This document shows, one piece after another, positions 52,560 to 61,845 of a stretch of DNA of 64,000 nt. The notes under the pieces were generated by a model, which saw nothing but the letters and a program-made list of their open reading frames with translations, was not told the DNA's origin and did not search any database. The position numbers were made by a program, and so were the translations under genes. Where the stretch lies: the NCBI GenBank assembly GCA_025352225.1, contig JANXTT010000065.1, positions 44,801 through 108,800 on the forward strand, in the 5' to 3' direction. Source of the DNA: Mucilaginibacter sp. GTDB lineage: Bacteria; Bacteroidota; Bacteroidia; Sphingobacteriales; Sphingobacteriaceae. Each line of letters begins with the position of its first letter. The first letter of the stretch is position 1.

Positions 52560-54497
52560 ATGACACCCTTTAAAAAAGACCTTGCAAAAAAGGCTTTATA
52601 TTTAATTTTATTATTTACAATCGCCTCATCATTATATTGCAGTGACATTTTTATTTATAGGTCTCTTACTCCTTTTTTCTCTTATCTAGTCGGAATTTCA
52701 GCTTTTTTAATATATGCAGGTTTATTAATTGCAGTCGCGACGACTAATCGTCAGTTATACCTATCAAGGGCAATGTTTTTAACTATCCTTCTCGGGCTAT
52801 ATATATTTATACATGGCTTAATCTTATCTCCAATAGTGTTTTCCTATACATACTACCTTATAGCTAATTGTAGCTTGTTGATATCAATGTCCGTTATAAT
52901 AATTATTATACGACCGAATTTCCAACTAATTTTCAAGCTAATAATCATTGCAGCTTTTTTCCAATCAGGTATTTGTTTTCTACAATACCTAGGGGTAATT
53001 AAAAGCTTAAATAGCTTTTTCGAAGTAACTGGAACCTGGGAAAACCCAAATGTAACGGCAATGTTTATTGCAATGGCTGTTCCCTGTACATTCGCTTTGT
53101 TTAATGATAAAAGGCGTTATTTTCAAAAAGCAACCTTATTTATTTTGTTGCTATTTATAAGTACGCTGTTCATTTTAAAATGCCGTACCGCTATTATAGG
53201 TGCTATAACTGGCGTAATTATAATAGCTAACAGCAAGTATCAACTTCTTCAAAAAGCAAAAATCAAACAAAACAGAACAAGTACAATATTAATTGCCAGT
53301 ATTCTACTTGCTTTTATAATCCCAGTTATCAATCACGCTTACCTGGCAAAAAAAGCTTCTGCGGATGGAAGAAAATTAGTTTGGAAAATATCTTCAGGAA
53401 TGGTTGTGCATAAGCCTTTGTTTGGCTATGGCTATGGCTCATTTGAATGAAACTATAATCTATTTCAATCAAGGTATTTTAAAGAGGAAAATGGAACTCC
53501 CGATGAAATTCACAATGCGGATTTTGTTAGAATGGGATATAATGAACTTATACAAAACGCGGTAGAAGGTGGATTGGTGGGCTTAATATTATGGATAGGC
53601 TTTTTGATATCATTATTAGTTACACCCTTAAAAAATAACAAGCCACGGTCATCTCATAAAAACACGGAAGCGTATGAATACGTCATCATTGCTTATGCAG
53701 GTGTTGTGGTTTTCATCGTGATGTCTCTGCTTAATTTTACGATACAGGCAATACCAGTAATGTGCTTGTTCATAGTTTACGCTTCAATCTTATCTGTTAG
53801 TTCGCCCGATATGTCTTTTAACTTTAAATCAAAAGGTATTGCACTCCAAAAGATTGTATTTGTTAAAAGTCAAACGGTTACGACCAAGTGGATATATAGC
53901 ATCTGCTTTATTATGGTTGGTATAGTTAGTATGTATAAAACGGTACTATTTATTCAAGACAATATAATGAATAAAAGGGCGGCCCTATTTACCAAACAAG
54001 GAAATTATCGGGCATCATTAAATATTTTGGCAACTTTATCGCCGCACTTGGATTCCTATGAAAGTTATTGGACTAACTACGGAAATACCCTGTTTGCAAA
54101 TGGAGAATACAGCAAAGCGATTGAGAAATATAATAAGGCTAAACTACTGACTTCCAATCCAATAAATTATACAAAGCTAGCGCAGTGTTACGAAAAAGTT
54201 GGAGAATATAAGTATGCGCAAGAAAATTTTCTTATTGCAGAATATATAGAACCAAATCACCTTACGCCAAGGTTTGCTTTGATGAATCTCTATTTAAAAA
54301 CAAATGATACCGTAAAATCAGTTATTGAAGCACAAAAAATTATGGATATAGTCCCTAAAATCCAATCTGATGAAACTCGGTTTTACAAATATCAGGCGAA
54401 TATTTTATTGAAAAAACGAGGAGTGTTTGATAAAGAAAGCCTGCCTAAAAAATGGCCCTTAACTAAGTCGATTTATTTCCCACATAAAAATATATGA
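52560..54497 (+). pseudogene. O-antigen ligase/polymerase-like membrane protein with TPR tail, broken by in-frame TGA
   Basis: The frame is continuous from 52560 to 54497 except for one TGA at 53448-53450. Residues 1-270 have about nine membrane helices and the Wzy_C/WaaL-type segment GTWENPNVTAMFIAMAVP. Across the stop the family pattern continues: GYGYGSFE-stop-NYNLFQSRYF ... MGYNELIQNAVEGGLVGLI. Four more helices and a TPR domain follow (YWTNYGNTLFANGEYSKAIEKYNKA). The stop falls in the periplasmic loop and could be a TGG-to-TGA mutation or a sequencing error. The downstream half could be re-initiated at ATG 53532. First gene of an envelope operon. Confidence 0.82.
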
Positions 54498-56026
54498 ACA
54501 AACAAATACTTTATTTACTGTTTTTTTTACCTTTTTTAGGCTTTACTCAAAACTATACAGCCTATCCTGCTGCAATCAAAACTGTTTTAGCTAAAGCAGG
54601 TAAAAACCGGGGAGAGCTTGAGAAAACCATTTTTTATTGTAAAAAAACGGGAGATCCCTTAAAGTTAAAAGCAGCCTATTTTTTGATCGCTAACATGGAC
54701 AGCCATTTTTCTATGGATTATTATTGGGAAGATAAGTCTGGTAAGCGTATCCCTTTTAATGAATTAAACTATCCTGATTTAAATAAAGCGGTTGCCGCAT
54801 TCCAGAAAATTAAAGCAAATCATCCCGGCTTACGGCCTCATCCGGTTACCAGCAGCGATATCGCTAACATTAAAGCTGAATATCTGATCAAAAATATTGA
54901 TGACGCCTTTCAGGAATGGCGAAGTTCACCCCATTACAAAAATATTTCTTTTAATAATTTTTGCGAATATATACTTCCATATAGGGTAAGTACCGAGCCC
55001 TTACAACCTTGGCGTACCGCATATAATAAAGAGTTTAATTGGGTTAACGACAAATATAAAACAGGTGGGCTGGTACCGGCTTTGTCTTATGTTTCCACCG
55101 ATTTCAAGAATTGGTTTACTAATACGTTTTCCTGGCAAAGCAGTAAAGAACCTCTACCCCGTTTAGGGGCTTCACAATTATTGTTTAGAAAAAAAGGGCC
55201 ATGCGAGGATATTGCCGATCTAGTAGTTTTTACTATGCGTTCACAAGGCATTCCTGCTGCAGTAGATTATGTACCGTTTTGGGCCACAGCTACGGCCAGT
55301 CATTTTATGAATAGTGTTTTTGACGGCCAAATGCATCCAATTTCCCTTGACGTAGCTGGCTACCCCGCTGTTAATAATGTACTCGCCCGTGAGCCGTCCA
55401 AAGTGCTTAGGCTTACCTATAGTAAACAACCAGGAACTATAGCAGAGAAAGAGAAATTAAAAAATATACCGCCCGGGTTCCTAAGAGTGAATACCTATTT
55501 AGATGTAACAGACCATTTTTGGAAATCTGGAGATTTGAATTGTAAACTCTTTCCTATGGTCAATCAGCCTAAATACGCTTATGTATGTGTATTTAATGGA
55601 CTGGGATGGAGGCCTACATGGTGGGCAACGATCATTAACAACGCTGCCTCTTTCAAAAACATGCCCAAAGGGGTAGTTTTTCTTCCTGTCTATTATGTCA
55701 ACGGCTCAATTAAGCCAGCCGGTTATCCGGTAGCGGAAGGTTACCATCATGAATTAGTACTTACGCCAGATACGGTTCATAAAGGAATAATTAGTATAAA
55801 AGAAGACCCTAAATACCTGGTTTACCAGTCAGGCAAAAGTTATAAATTATTTTATTGGAACAATACTTGGAAATTGCTGGGAAAAAGAATAGCCGCTATC
55901 AATTCCCACGAACTTTTATTTACAAATGTACCGCGTAATGCGCTGTATCTCTTAGTGCCGGAATATTCTGAGAAAAAAGAAAGACCATTTATGGTAATGG
56001 ATGATGGAAAAGTTATTTGGTGGTAA
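54494..56026 (+). CDS. Secreted transglutaminase-like protein
   Basis: 510 residues. Signal peptide ends at FLGFTQ. The core has RKKGPCEDIADLVVFTMRSQGIPAAVDYVPFW with Cys, then ATASHFMNSVFD with His, the Cys-His-Asp layout of the transglutaminase/protease fold. A C-terminal beta region (VTDHFWKSGDLNCKLFPMVNQPKYAYVCVFNGLGWRPTWWA) follows. It overlaps the previous gene by ATGA, so it is co-translated with the ligase gene. Substrate unknown; peptide crosslinking or hydrolysis at the cell surface is possible. Confidence 0.78.
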   Translation: MNKQILYLLFFLPFLGFTQNYTAYPAAIKTVLAKAGKNRGELEKTIFYCKKTGDPLKLKAAYFLIANMDSHFSMDYYWEDKSGKRIPFNELNYPDLNKAVAAFQKIKANHPGLRPHPVTSSDIANIKAEYLIKNIDDAFQEWRSSPHYKNISFNNFCEYILPYRVSTEPLQPWRTAYNKEFNWVNDKYKTGGLVPALSYVSTDFKNWFTNTFSWQSSKEPLPRLGASQLLFRKKGPCEDIADLVVFTMRSQGIPAAVDYVPFWATATASHFMNSVFDGQMHPISLDVAGYPAVNNVLAREPSKVLRLTYSKQPGTIAEKEKLKNIPPGFLRVNTYLDVTDHFWKSGDLNCKLFPMVNQPKYAYVCVFNGLGWRPTWWATIINNAASFKNMPKGVVFLPVYYVNGSIKPAGYPVAEGYHHELVLTPDTVHKGIISIKEDPKYLVYQSGKSYKLFYWNNTWKLLGKRIAAINSHELLFTNVPRNALYLLVPEYSEKKERPFMVMDDGKVIWW

Positions 56027-56055
56027 TAAAAAAAATAAAAATAGATTAATTCAAC

Positions 56056-57345
56056 ATGAAACATCCCATTAAAAAAGCACTAATCGTCGGTTTGTTTTTT
56101 TCGGTATCTGCAAAGGCACAAATAGCACCCGAAATTATTAAGAAATATCCTGCCCACATACTTGTTCAAATTCAACATGTGACTAGCCGGGTAAGTTTGC
56201 CTCTTGACCAGCAAGAGAAGTTAGCCCAATATTATACCCTTGAGGATGGTTTAGCAGAAGCTAAAAAAGCCCAGGGAGGATCTTTAGAAGAGATTGATAA
56301 GTTTTATTCATTAGACATTCGGCAATTATCTAAACTTTTGACGCCTCTACAATTGAATGATTATAATACAGCGGAGCTCAGTAATAATACTTCTGAATTG
56401 GCTAAAGCATTGAAATACAGAAAAGAGCTCCAATTAAGCAAAACACAGGTTAATGAACTTTTAACACGGGTTTCTAACGATAAAACGGTTAGCCCTCCCG
56501 ATCTTACTTTATCTAAATCAATTGAATTTAACAGCTTAAAAGAGGTTCTAAGTAAAGATCAATTTCAGTTCTATTTTAAAGTCATTAATAAAGACAAGGC
56601 ATTAACCGTGGCTCAAGATAACTGGATACAATTAAAAAAGTTTAACCTGGTTCAGAACAGCGATAGTGCAAAGATAACAGATGAGCTGTTCAAACACCTA
56701 TTTGATCAATATACGGGTATAGATCAAATAAACTACAGCCGTCCAAAAGCTACAGATTCGGTTGCGCGGTTCTATACCTTGTTCAGGCCTTATATACTAT
56801 GGAAATTGGATGCCTATAGAAATACGCTGCCGTGGTGGGTATGGGGGCAAACTGGTAGAATTATTGAGCTGCGAAAAGAATTAAATTTAACCAATATTCA
56901 GGTTGATAGCCTTTTATACAATAACATCAACCTTGAAAAGCAAAAATGGAATAGCCCATCCCGGTATTCTAATGAGTTTATAAATAATTGGCCAGCCCAA
57001 ATTGCATCCATATTAAGGGTTCTTAATGCGGAACAATATAACAGGTTCCTGGAAATCAAAAACTATAATCACTCTCTATTTAATGCAGACAATGATTGGC
57101 TTGCCTTAAAAAAGGCAGGCCTTATACTCCCGGAAACTGATACCATCAAGGTGATGGCCGAAAATCAAAAGTATGAATTAAGATGGCTGGTTGCTAATGA
57201 AAGGGTTAATAACAACAGATCCCAACAAAACTTATTTGCTAAACAAGCGATAGAAAATAACAAGCCGCAGCTACTCAAAAAACTTGACGCAGTTAATAAT
57301 GAAACCGCGGTTAATAAAAACCTTAAGGAGTCGTTTGCCTGGTAA
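56056..57345 (+). CDS. Periplasmic LTxxQ-repeat protein of unknown function
   Basis: 429 residues, signal peptide ending at SAKAQ. All-helical with repeated L-x-x-x-Q elements (LTPLQLNDYN, LSKTQVNELL, LSKDQFQFYF, LTNIQVDSLL, LNAEQYNRFL) like those of CpxP/Spy stress chaperones but several in tandem. One basic-aromatic stretch, LPWWVWGQTGRIIELR, is conspicuous. I do not recognise the family. Gap to the preceding gene is 29 bases, same operon. Confidence 0.65.
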   Translation: MKHPIKKALIVGLFFSVSAKAQIAPEIIKKYPAHILVQIQHVTSRVSLPLDQQEKLAQYYTLEDGLAEAKKAQGGSLEEIDKFYSLDIRQLSKLLTPLQLNDYNTAELSNNTSELAKALKYRKELQLSKTQVNELLTRVSNDKTVSPPDLTLSKSIEFNSLKEVLSKDQFQFYFKVINKDKALTVAQDNWIQLKKFNLVQNSDSAKITDELFKHLFDQYTGIDQINYSRPKATDSVARFYTLFRPYILWKLDAYRNTLPWWVWGQTGRIIELRKELNLTNIQVDSLLYNNINLEKQKWNSPSRYSNEFINNWPAQIASILRVLNAEQYNRFLEIKNYNHSLFNADNDWLALKKAGLILPETDTIKVMAENQKYELRWLVANERVNNNRSQQNLFAKQAIENNKPQLLKKLDAVNNETAVNKNLKESFAW

Positions 57346-57374
57346 AATCTTCTAAACAATTAATCACAATAACT

Positions 57375-58832
57375 ATGAAAAAACTATTAATTTTAGTACT
57401 TACTTTAAGTAGCTTAACTGCCTTCTCCCGATCCGGGTTAGACAGTACAAGAATGGAACTCTATAGGGCGCGGAATATGGCCAATCCGAAAAGCCCTATT
57501 TATAAACCACAGAAAGCGTTTGAAATTTTTAACCGGCTTGCATTACAAGGCAATCCAGAAGCTATGAATGGGCTTGGAATGTTGTACAACCAGGGTATTG
57601 GCATAACCGTCAATGCCCAACTAGCCCTAACTTGGTTCGAAAAATCTGTAAAAGGTGGCTATGCCAAGGCTTATTATAATCTGGCAATGATGTATAAAAC
57701 CGGTATGGGTACCAATCAGGATCTGGTCAAGGCCTATGATGTATTTAAAAAAGGGGCTGCTTTAAATGATCCATACAGTATATATGGAGAAGGGTTTATG
57801 TTATACAAGGGCCTGGGTTGTATGCAAAATTACGTTCAAGCCGTTAACTTGTTTAAGAGGGGGTCTGCCAAGAACGATCTGGGTAACATGTATATGCTGG
57901 GGCTCTGCTATCGAAATGGGTACGGGGTTGCAGTAAATTTGGATAGTGCAAAATATTGGTTAACTAAATCATCTAAATTAGGATATTGGCGGGCAACTGA
58001 TGAATTAGCAGCACCGAAGCCGGAAAATTTAAATATTCAGGAATTGCCATACATACAGCCTTCAGCTAAAGGAACGACAAACCTCAAATCGGGGTTTAAA
58101 ATAGTTAAACACTACTTGCCAGCGGGTGATATTGACGGAAGTTATACTGGTTATGCTATAAAATTTGATTGGAGCGGTAAATTTATTATCGCGAAGGAAG
58201 AAATAACGCTTAATTTAAAATATAAGCATAAAGTATTAACAGGTGAATGGAATGAAACAAATGGCTTATCTGTTGCATTAACCGGAAAGACAACTGATAG
58301 TGCCGTTGTGTTTAACAATAGCTCTGTTATTAAAACAGATCATTATAACCAACGGGCCCCCAATAATTTAGAATTTAAAGATGCCCGGCTTTCTCTTACT
58401 AAAAGCCATGATACCGTTTTTATTACCGGGAACATGCGGCTCTATTCCACTTTACATAAAGAGCCTGAAAAACCGGAGTTTATCATGCTGATTAGAAAAG
58501 GCAAGAAATATGCTGACGAGCATAATAAGGACGACCTGAATAAAGATGATACCCGATCACCCGTTTCAAAGACGGACTCGGTACATTTTGTGGCATACCC
58601 CAATCCATTTTCAGGGCCGTTGCAACTCCGTTACACGCTAAAAAAGGCTTGCCGAGTTAATATCATTATATCTGATCTGCTTAATGGAAAAATCGTTTAC
58701 CGTAGTAATCCTGAGCAACTCAATGAAGGCGATCATACCAATAGCATTGAGTTTAATGCTTCGCCGGGTAATTACGTGGTCACACTTAATTATGGCAACA
58801 AAATTAAATCGGCAATAGTATTTAAACAATAA
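57375..58832 (+). CDS. Sel1-repeat protein with T9SS sorting domain
   Basis: 485 residues. After a signal peptide (TLSSLTAFS), four Sel1/TPR-like repeats span residues about 58-205 (MNGLGMLYNQGIGI, YYNLAMMYKTGMGT). A beta domain follows (GSYTGYAIKFDWSGKF), then a C-terminal T9SS type A sorting domain (VAYPNPFSGP ... GNYVVTLNYGN). The tail is about 57 percent identical to that of the GH95 enzyme at 11021-13642 by eye. Sel1 repeats mediate protein contacts, so this may be a surface-attached adaptor. 29 bases after the LTxxQ gene. Confidence 0.82.
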   Translation: MKKLLILVLTLSSLTAFSRSGLDSTRMELYRARNMANPKSPIYKPQKAFEIFNRLALQGNPEAMNGLGMLYNQGIGITVNAQLALTWFEKSVKGGYAKAYYNLAMMYKTGMGTNQDLVKAYDVFKKGAALNDPYSIYGEGFMLYKGLGCMQNYVQAVNLFKRGSAKNDLGNMYMLGLCYRNGYGVAVNLDSAKYWLTKSSKLGYWRATDELAAPKPENLNIQELPYIQPSAKGTTNLKSGFKIVKHYLPAGDIDGSYTGYAIKFDWSGKFIIAKEEITLNLKYKHKVLTGEWNETNGLSVALTGKTTDSAVVFNNSSVIKTDHYNQRAPNNLEFKDARLSLTKSHDTVFITGNMRLYSTLHKEPEKPEFIMLIRKGKKYADEHNKDDLNKDDTRSPVSKTDSVHFVAYPNPFSGPLQLRYTLKKACRVNIIISDLLNGKIVYRSNPEQLNEGDHTNSIEFNASPGNYVVTLNYGNKIKSAIVFKQ

Positions 58833-58844
58833 ATCTAACTCAAA

Positions 58845-60008
58845 ATGAAAAAGATACTTTTATTTTTGCTTTTTTTCTTTGGGCTAGTGCCTTTTCTAAA
58901 AAAAGGGTTATTAACCATTCAAATTACAGGTAGTGCATATGCACAAACTACTGGAGAGGAAAGCCCTCCCGATAGCCATAACCCGTGTGATCCCTCTTCT
59001 GTTAACTACGATATTACAGTCTGCAATGGGGGTAGTACAGTAGGGCAAATACCAAATGGAGATTTCAATAACATGCTTGATACTGCAAACATGTATGGTT
59101 TTTATGTAGATGTAGTTGAAACTTTTCCTGGTAACCCTAATATTCCTCTTACAGTAGTGATTACTGCTCCAAATGGAGATGAAGCAACTTATATATCACA
59201 AGATCCAATTGATGATTATAATGGCGATGGGGTTTATTGGGTTGAGATAGCTTTTGTACCAGGTGAAGGCCCCCCCCCCGTAGGACAAGTAGCAGAGCCT
59301 CCAACTATTGGTTCATCTCCTGATTTATTCGTTTCAATTCCAGATGTAAGTTTCCCCAATATTGCAATAACAGAGCCACAGACTCTACCTTATGTAAATG
59401 TATTACCAGACCCACCAGTTGGGGCACCAGTTACGCCGCCAGTTGCGCCACCAACTACGGCAGTTGTTTCTAATTTTAATAAATATATTGGTTTGATATT
59501 ATTGAATGAAGGCGGATGGGTTGATGATCCTGATGATGCAGGAGGTAAAACGAATAAAGGCATAACATTTAACTCATTCCAATTATTTGCTCAACGGGAT
59601 TTAGGGATTGCCCCTACCGAGCAAAATTTAAGAAACCTAACTAAAGCTCAAGCTTCTGCAATTTATCAAGCTGAATATTGGGATAAAATCCATCTTGACG
59701 ATGTCAATAATGCTAGTTTGTCATATGCAATATTCGATTTCTACGTTAATTCAGGCAGTAATGCCGTAAAATCATTGCAAAGAGCTATCAATTCTCTACT
59801 CCCTGCAACCGGCCCAATTACAGTTAACGGTATACTTGGAACTCAAACAATAAATGCAATGAACGGTGAAGATGCTGGTCAATTATTTAATGCATTTCAG
59901 CAGAATCGATACCAATTTTATTTAAACATAATAGCTAGAAAACCTTCTCAAATTAAATTTAAAAAAAGTTGGTTTAATAGAACACAAAGAATTATCTTTC
60001 ATAAATAA
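58845..60008 (+). CDS. Secreted GH108 lysozyme (N-acetylmuramidase) with Pro-rich linker
   Basis: 387 residues. Signal peptide near residues 1-36. An acidic beta-like region and a Pro-rich linker (about 140-205) precede the GH108 domain from about 213: YIGLILLNEGGW carries the catalytic Glu (E-G-G-Y/W motif), then DDAGGKTNKGITF and a C-terminal peptidoglycan-binding part (NSGSNAVKSLQRAIN ... VNGILGTQTINAM). It cleaves peptidoglycan. A 10-base poly-C tract (59270-59279) encodes part of the linker. Twelve bases after the Sel1 gene. Confidence 0.85.
   Translation: MKKILLFLLFFFGLVPFLKKGLLTIQITGSAYAQTTGEESPPDSHNPCDPSSVNYDITVCNGGSTVGQIPNGDFNNMLDTANMYGFYVDVVETFPGNPNIPLTVVITAPNGDEATYISQDPIDDYNGDGVYWVEIAFVPGEGPPPVGQVAEPPTIGSSPDLFVSIPDVSFPNIAITEPQTLPYVNVLPDPPVGAPVTPPVAPPTTAVVSNFNKYIGLILLNEGGWVDDPDDAGGKTNKGITFNSFQLFAQRDLGIAPTEQNLRNLTKAQASAIYQAEYWDKIHLDDVNNASLSYAIFDFYVNSGSNAVKSLQRAINSLLPATGPITVNGILGTQTINAMNGEDAGQLFNAFQQNRYQFYLNIIARKPSQIKFKKSWFNRTQRIIFHK
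59270..59279 (+). repeat. Poly-C tract inside the GH108 gene
   Basis: Ten consecutive C residues, in frame in this assembly. A one-base slip would frameshift before the catalytic domain. Confidence 0.85.
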
Positions 60009-60016
60009 TTAAGAAA

Positions 60017-60493
60017 ATGACAAATAATTTAATTTTAACATTTATTACTACTTCGTTTCTTATACTCTCTGGTGATGTTAAAAATAAGACTCATCCTAAA
60101 TATAATATAGAAGTAAGTAAATCTTTAACGATTTCAAAAGCAAAAAAGTTAATATCCACTCCATTTGAGGGAGAATGGAATTGGGAGAAAAACAACGACA
60201 CAAAAAGTTTTTCTTTAACAATTAAGCAAGATACTAGCAATAATTTAATAGGAACATATTGCTATATTCTTAAAAATGGAGATAAAGTAGATTGTCCAGA
60301 TGGAAATCAAATATCATTTAAGTTAGCTATTCCAAGTGGTAATTCTTTTTCTACGGTTTTTGCATCGTCTTACAGTCAACAATTAGGAAATGTTACAATA
60401 ACATTTGATGGCACTAATCTTATTTGGCAGGTAACTCAAGTACCAGGAGGGGAATATTATTGCCCATTAAATGCCAAATTGATCAAAGAATAG
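60017..60493 (+). CDS. Small three-cysteine protein, paralog 1
   Basis: 158 residues with an N-terminal hydrophobic segment (signal or anchor). A beta-rich domain of about 100 residues: GEWNWEK, FSLTIKQ, LIGTYCYILKNGDKVDCPDG, GEYYCP. Three Cys are shared with the gene at 60659. Placed 8 bases after the GH108 gene, it could be an inhibitor or immunity-type partner of the lysozyme; no family name known to me. Confidence 0.65.
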   Translation: MTNNLILTFITTSFLILSGDVKNKTHPKYNIEVSKSLTISKAKKLISTPFEGEWNWEKNNDTKSFSLTIKQDTSNNLIGTYCYILKNGDKVDCPDGNQISFKLAIPSGNSFSTVFASSYSQQLGNVTITFDGTNLIWQVTQVPGGEYYCPLNAKLIKE

Positions 60494-60521
60494 ATGGAAT
60501 TATATTGAGTACTATATTATT

Positions 60522-60554
60522 ATGCTTTAAGAATGTGGGAAATTCTTAAAGCAT
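60522..60554 (+). terminator. Terminator of the 52.5-60.5 kb operon
   Basis: Perfect 13-bp stem ATGCTTTAAGAAT (60522-60534) / ATTCTTAAAGCAT (60542-60554). Confidence 0.8.
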
Positions 60555-60658
60555 AAAATAACTATTTGACTTAGGTTAAGTCAGTTCGTATCAATTTTAA
60601 TGCGATTTTTTAATACTTTAATTTTTTTTGTTAATTTACCTAAAAACTAAATATAAAA

Positions 60659-61129
60659 ATGAAACGACTTATTATTAAAATTTTCTTTATTGTAATTTCT
60701 ATATCTAATGTTGAAGCTAGGAATATCAATTTAACTGCTTCTAACAGTATTGCAAAAGAAAAAATCAGATCATTGCAAAACGCAAAACCCTCCTATGTGG
60801 GTTTATGGGGATGGGAAAAAGATACTGAAACTATAAACTTTAGTTTAACTTTAAAAAGAGTAGGGGCAAATCTAGTTGGTACATATTGTTATGCAGCAGA
60901 TAACGGTGATACGGCAGACTGTCCTACTGATGAAAAGGTTTCGTTTACGATTCCGTATCCATCTAAAAACGTCTTTACTACAGCATTTACATCAAATAAC
61001 ACTCCAAACAAGGGAATTGTAAAAATTTCAATTGTTGGGAAAGATTTGATTTGGGAAATTATTAAGAAACCTGTAGGGAAGTACTTATGCCCTACACGCG
61101 CAAAATTAATTAGAAATAAGGTTGAATAA
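60659..61129 (+). CDS. Small three-cysteine protein, paralog 2
   Basis: 156 residues. Signal peptide ends about SNVEARN. The domain repeats that of the preceding paralog: GLWGWEKDT, FSLTLKR, LVGTYCYAADNGDTADCP, GKYLCPTRAKLI. It sits behind the operon terminator with its own upstream region, so it is expressed separately. The duplication and Cys conservation argue for a real extracytoplasmic fold. Confidence 0.68.
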   Translation: MKRLIIKIFFIVISISNVEARNINLTASNSIAKEKIRSLQNAKPSYVGLWGWEKDTETINFSLTLKRVGANLVGTYCYAADNGDTADCPTDEKVSFTIPYPSKNVFTTAFTSNNTPNKGIVKISIVGKDLIWEIIKKPVGKYLCPTRAKLIRNKVE

Positions 61130-61280
61130 GTATTCTTAAAATTGAATTACCTTTTTGTATAAACATCAACCCCTATTTCTTGACTACGGAGTTTGACTAT
61201 GGTAGGCAGGATTGATTATTACAATGATGCAACGTAAGGCGCCTATCGGTGTGTGCTCGACACTGACTTATTATTTTTCT

Positions 61281-61316
61281 ACTGCCCAAGGTGTAGACCT
61301 TGGGCAGTAACTTTTT
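61281..61316 (+). terminator. Terminator after paralog 2
   Basis: ACTGCCCAAGG (61281-61291) / CCTTGGGCAGT (61298-61308), 6-base loop, then AACTTTTT. Confidence 0.85.
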
Positions 61317-61381
61317 AAAATACTGTATCAATTTAGTTGCATTATTGTGTTTGATTTTGCAACTAAATTAATTTATATTAA

Positions 61382-61684
61382 ATGAGAGTTTATATATTAT
61401 TATCGGAAACGATACGGGCCTTTTTTATATTAAACGTAGTTGGACTCATTTTTCGTGGATCAGATAAAGGGTATACTTTCGGTTACCCTTTGTATATTTT
61501 TCATGATCCATTAAGTAAAACTGGTATTTTTTCTAGCCAAATACACAAGGTTATACTTTTTAATGCTTTAATAGATATAATATGTAGTGTATTGATTGGT
61601 TTATCAATTATTAAATTCTTTTATAAAAATGAAGATACATTAAGTAAAAAGCTTAATTTAAAAGATACTGCAAACATGCATTAA
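61382..61684 (+). CDS. Small membrane protein, 100 aa, unknown
   Basis: Two hydrophobic helices (ILLSETIRAFFILNVVGLIF, VILFNALIDIICSVLIGLSIIKFF) and a charged C-terminus. The intervening loop is aromatic (GYTFGYPLYIFHDPL). No family recognised. Composition and a well-placed ATG make it likely to be real. Confidence 0.55.
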   Translation: MRVYILLSETIRAFFILNVVGLIFRGSDKGYTFGYPLYIFHDPLSKTGIFSSQIHKVILFNALIDIICSVLIGLSIIKFFYKNEDTLSKKLNLKDTANMH

Positions 61685-61845
61685 ATATTATAAATAAACT
61701 TGACAATACAGATTAGCAGCTGTTTATATTCGGATCTTATACTTATTATCAATACCAAAGAAGATTACGGTATTTTATTTGGCTTTACGTAATATTAACT
61801 GCTCGAAATTTAGCAGCTTTTATATAAAAAAATCAATTTATCTTC

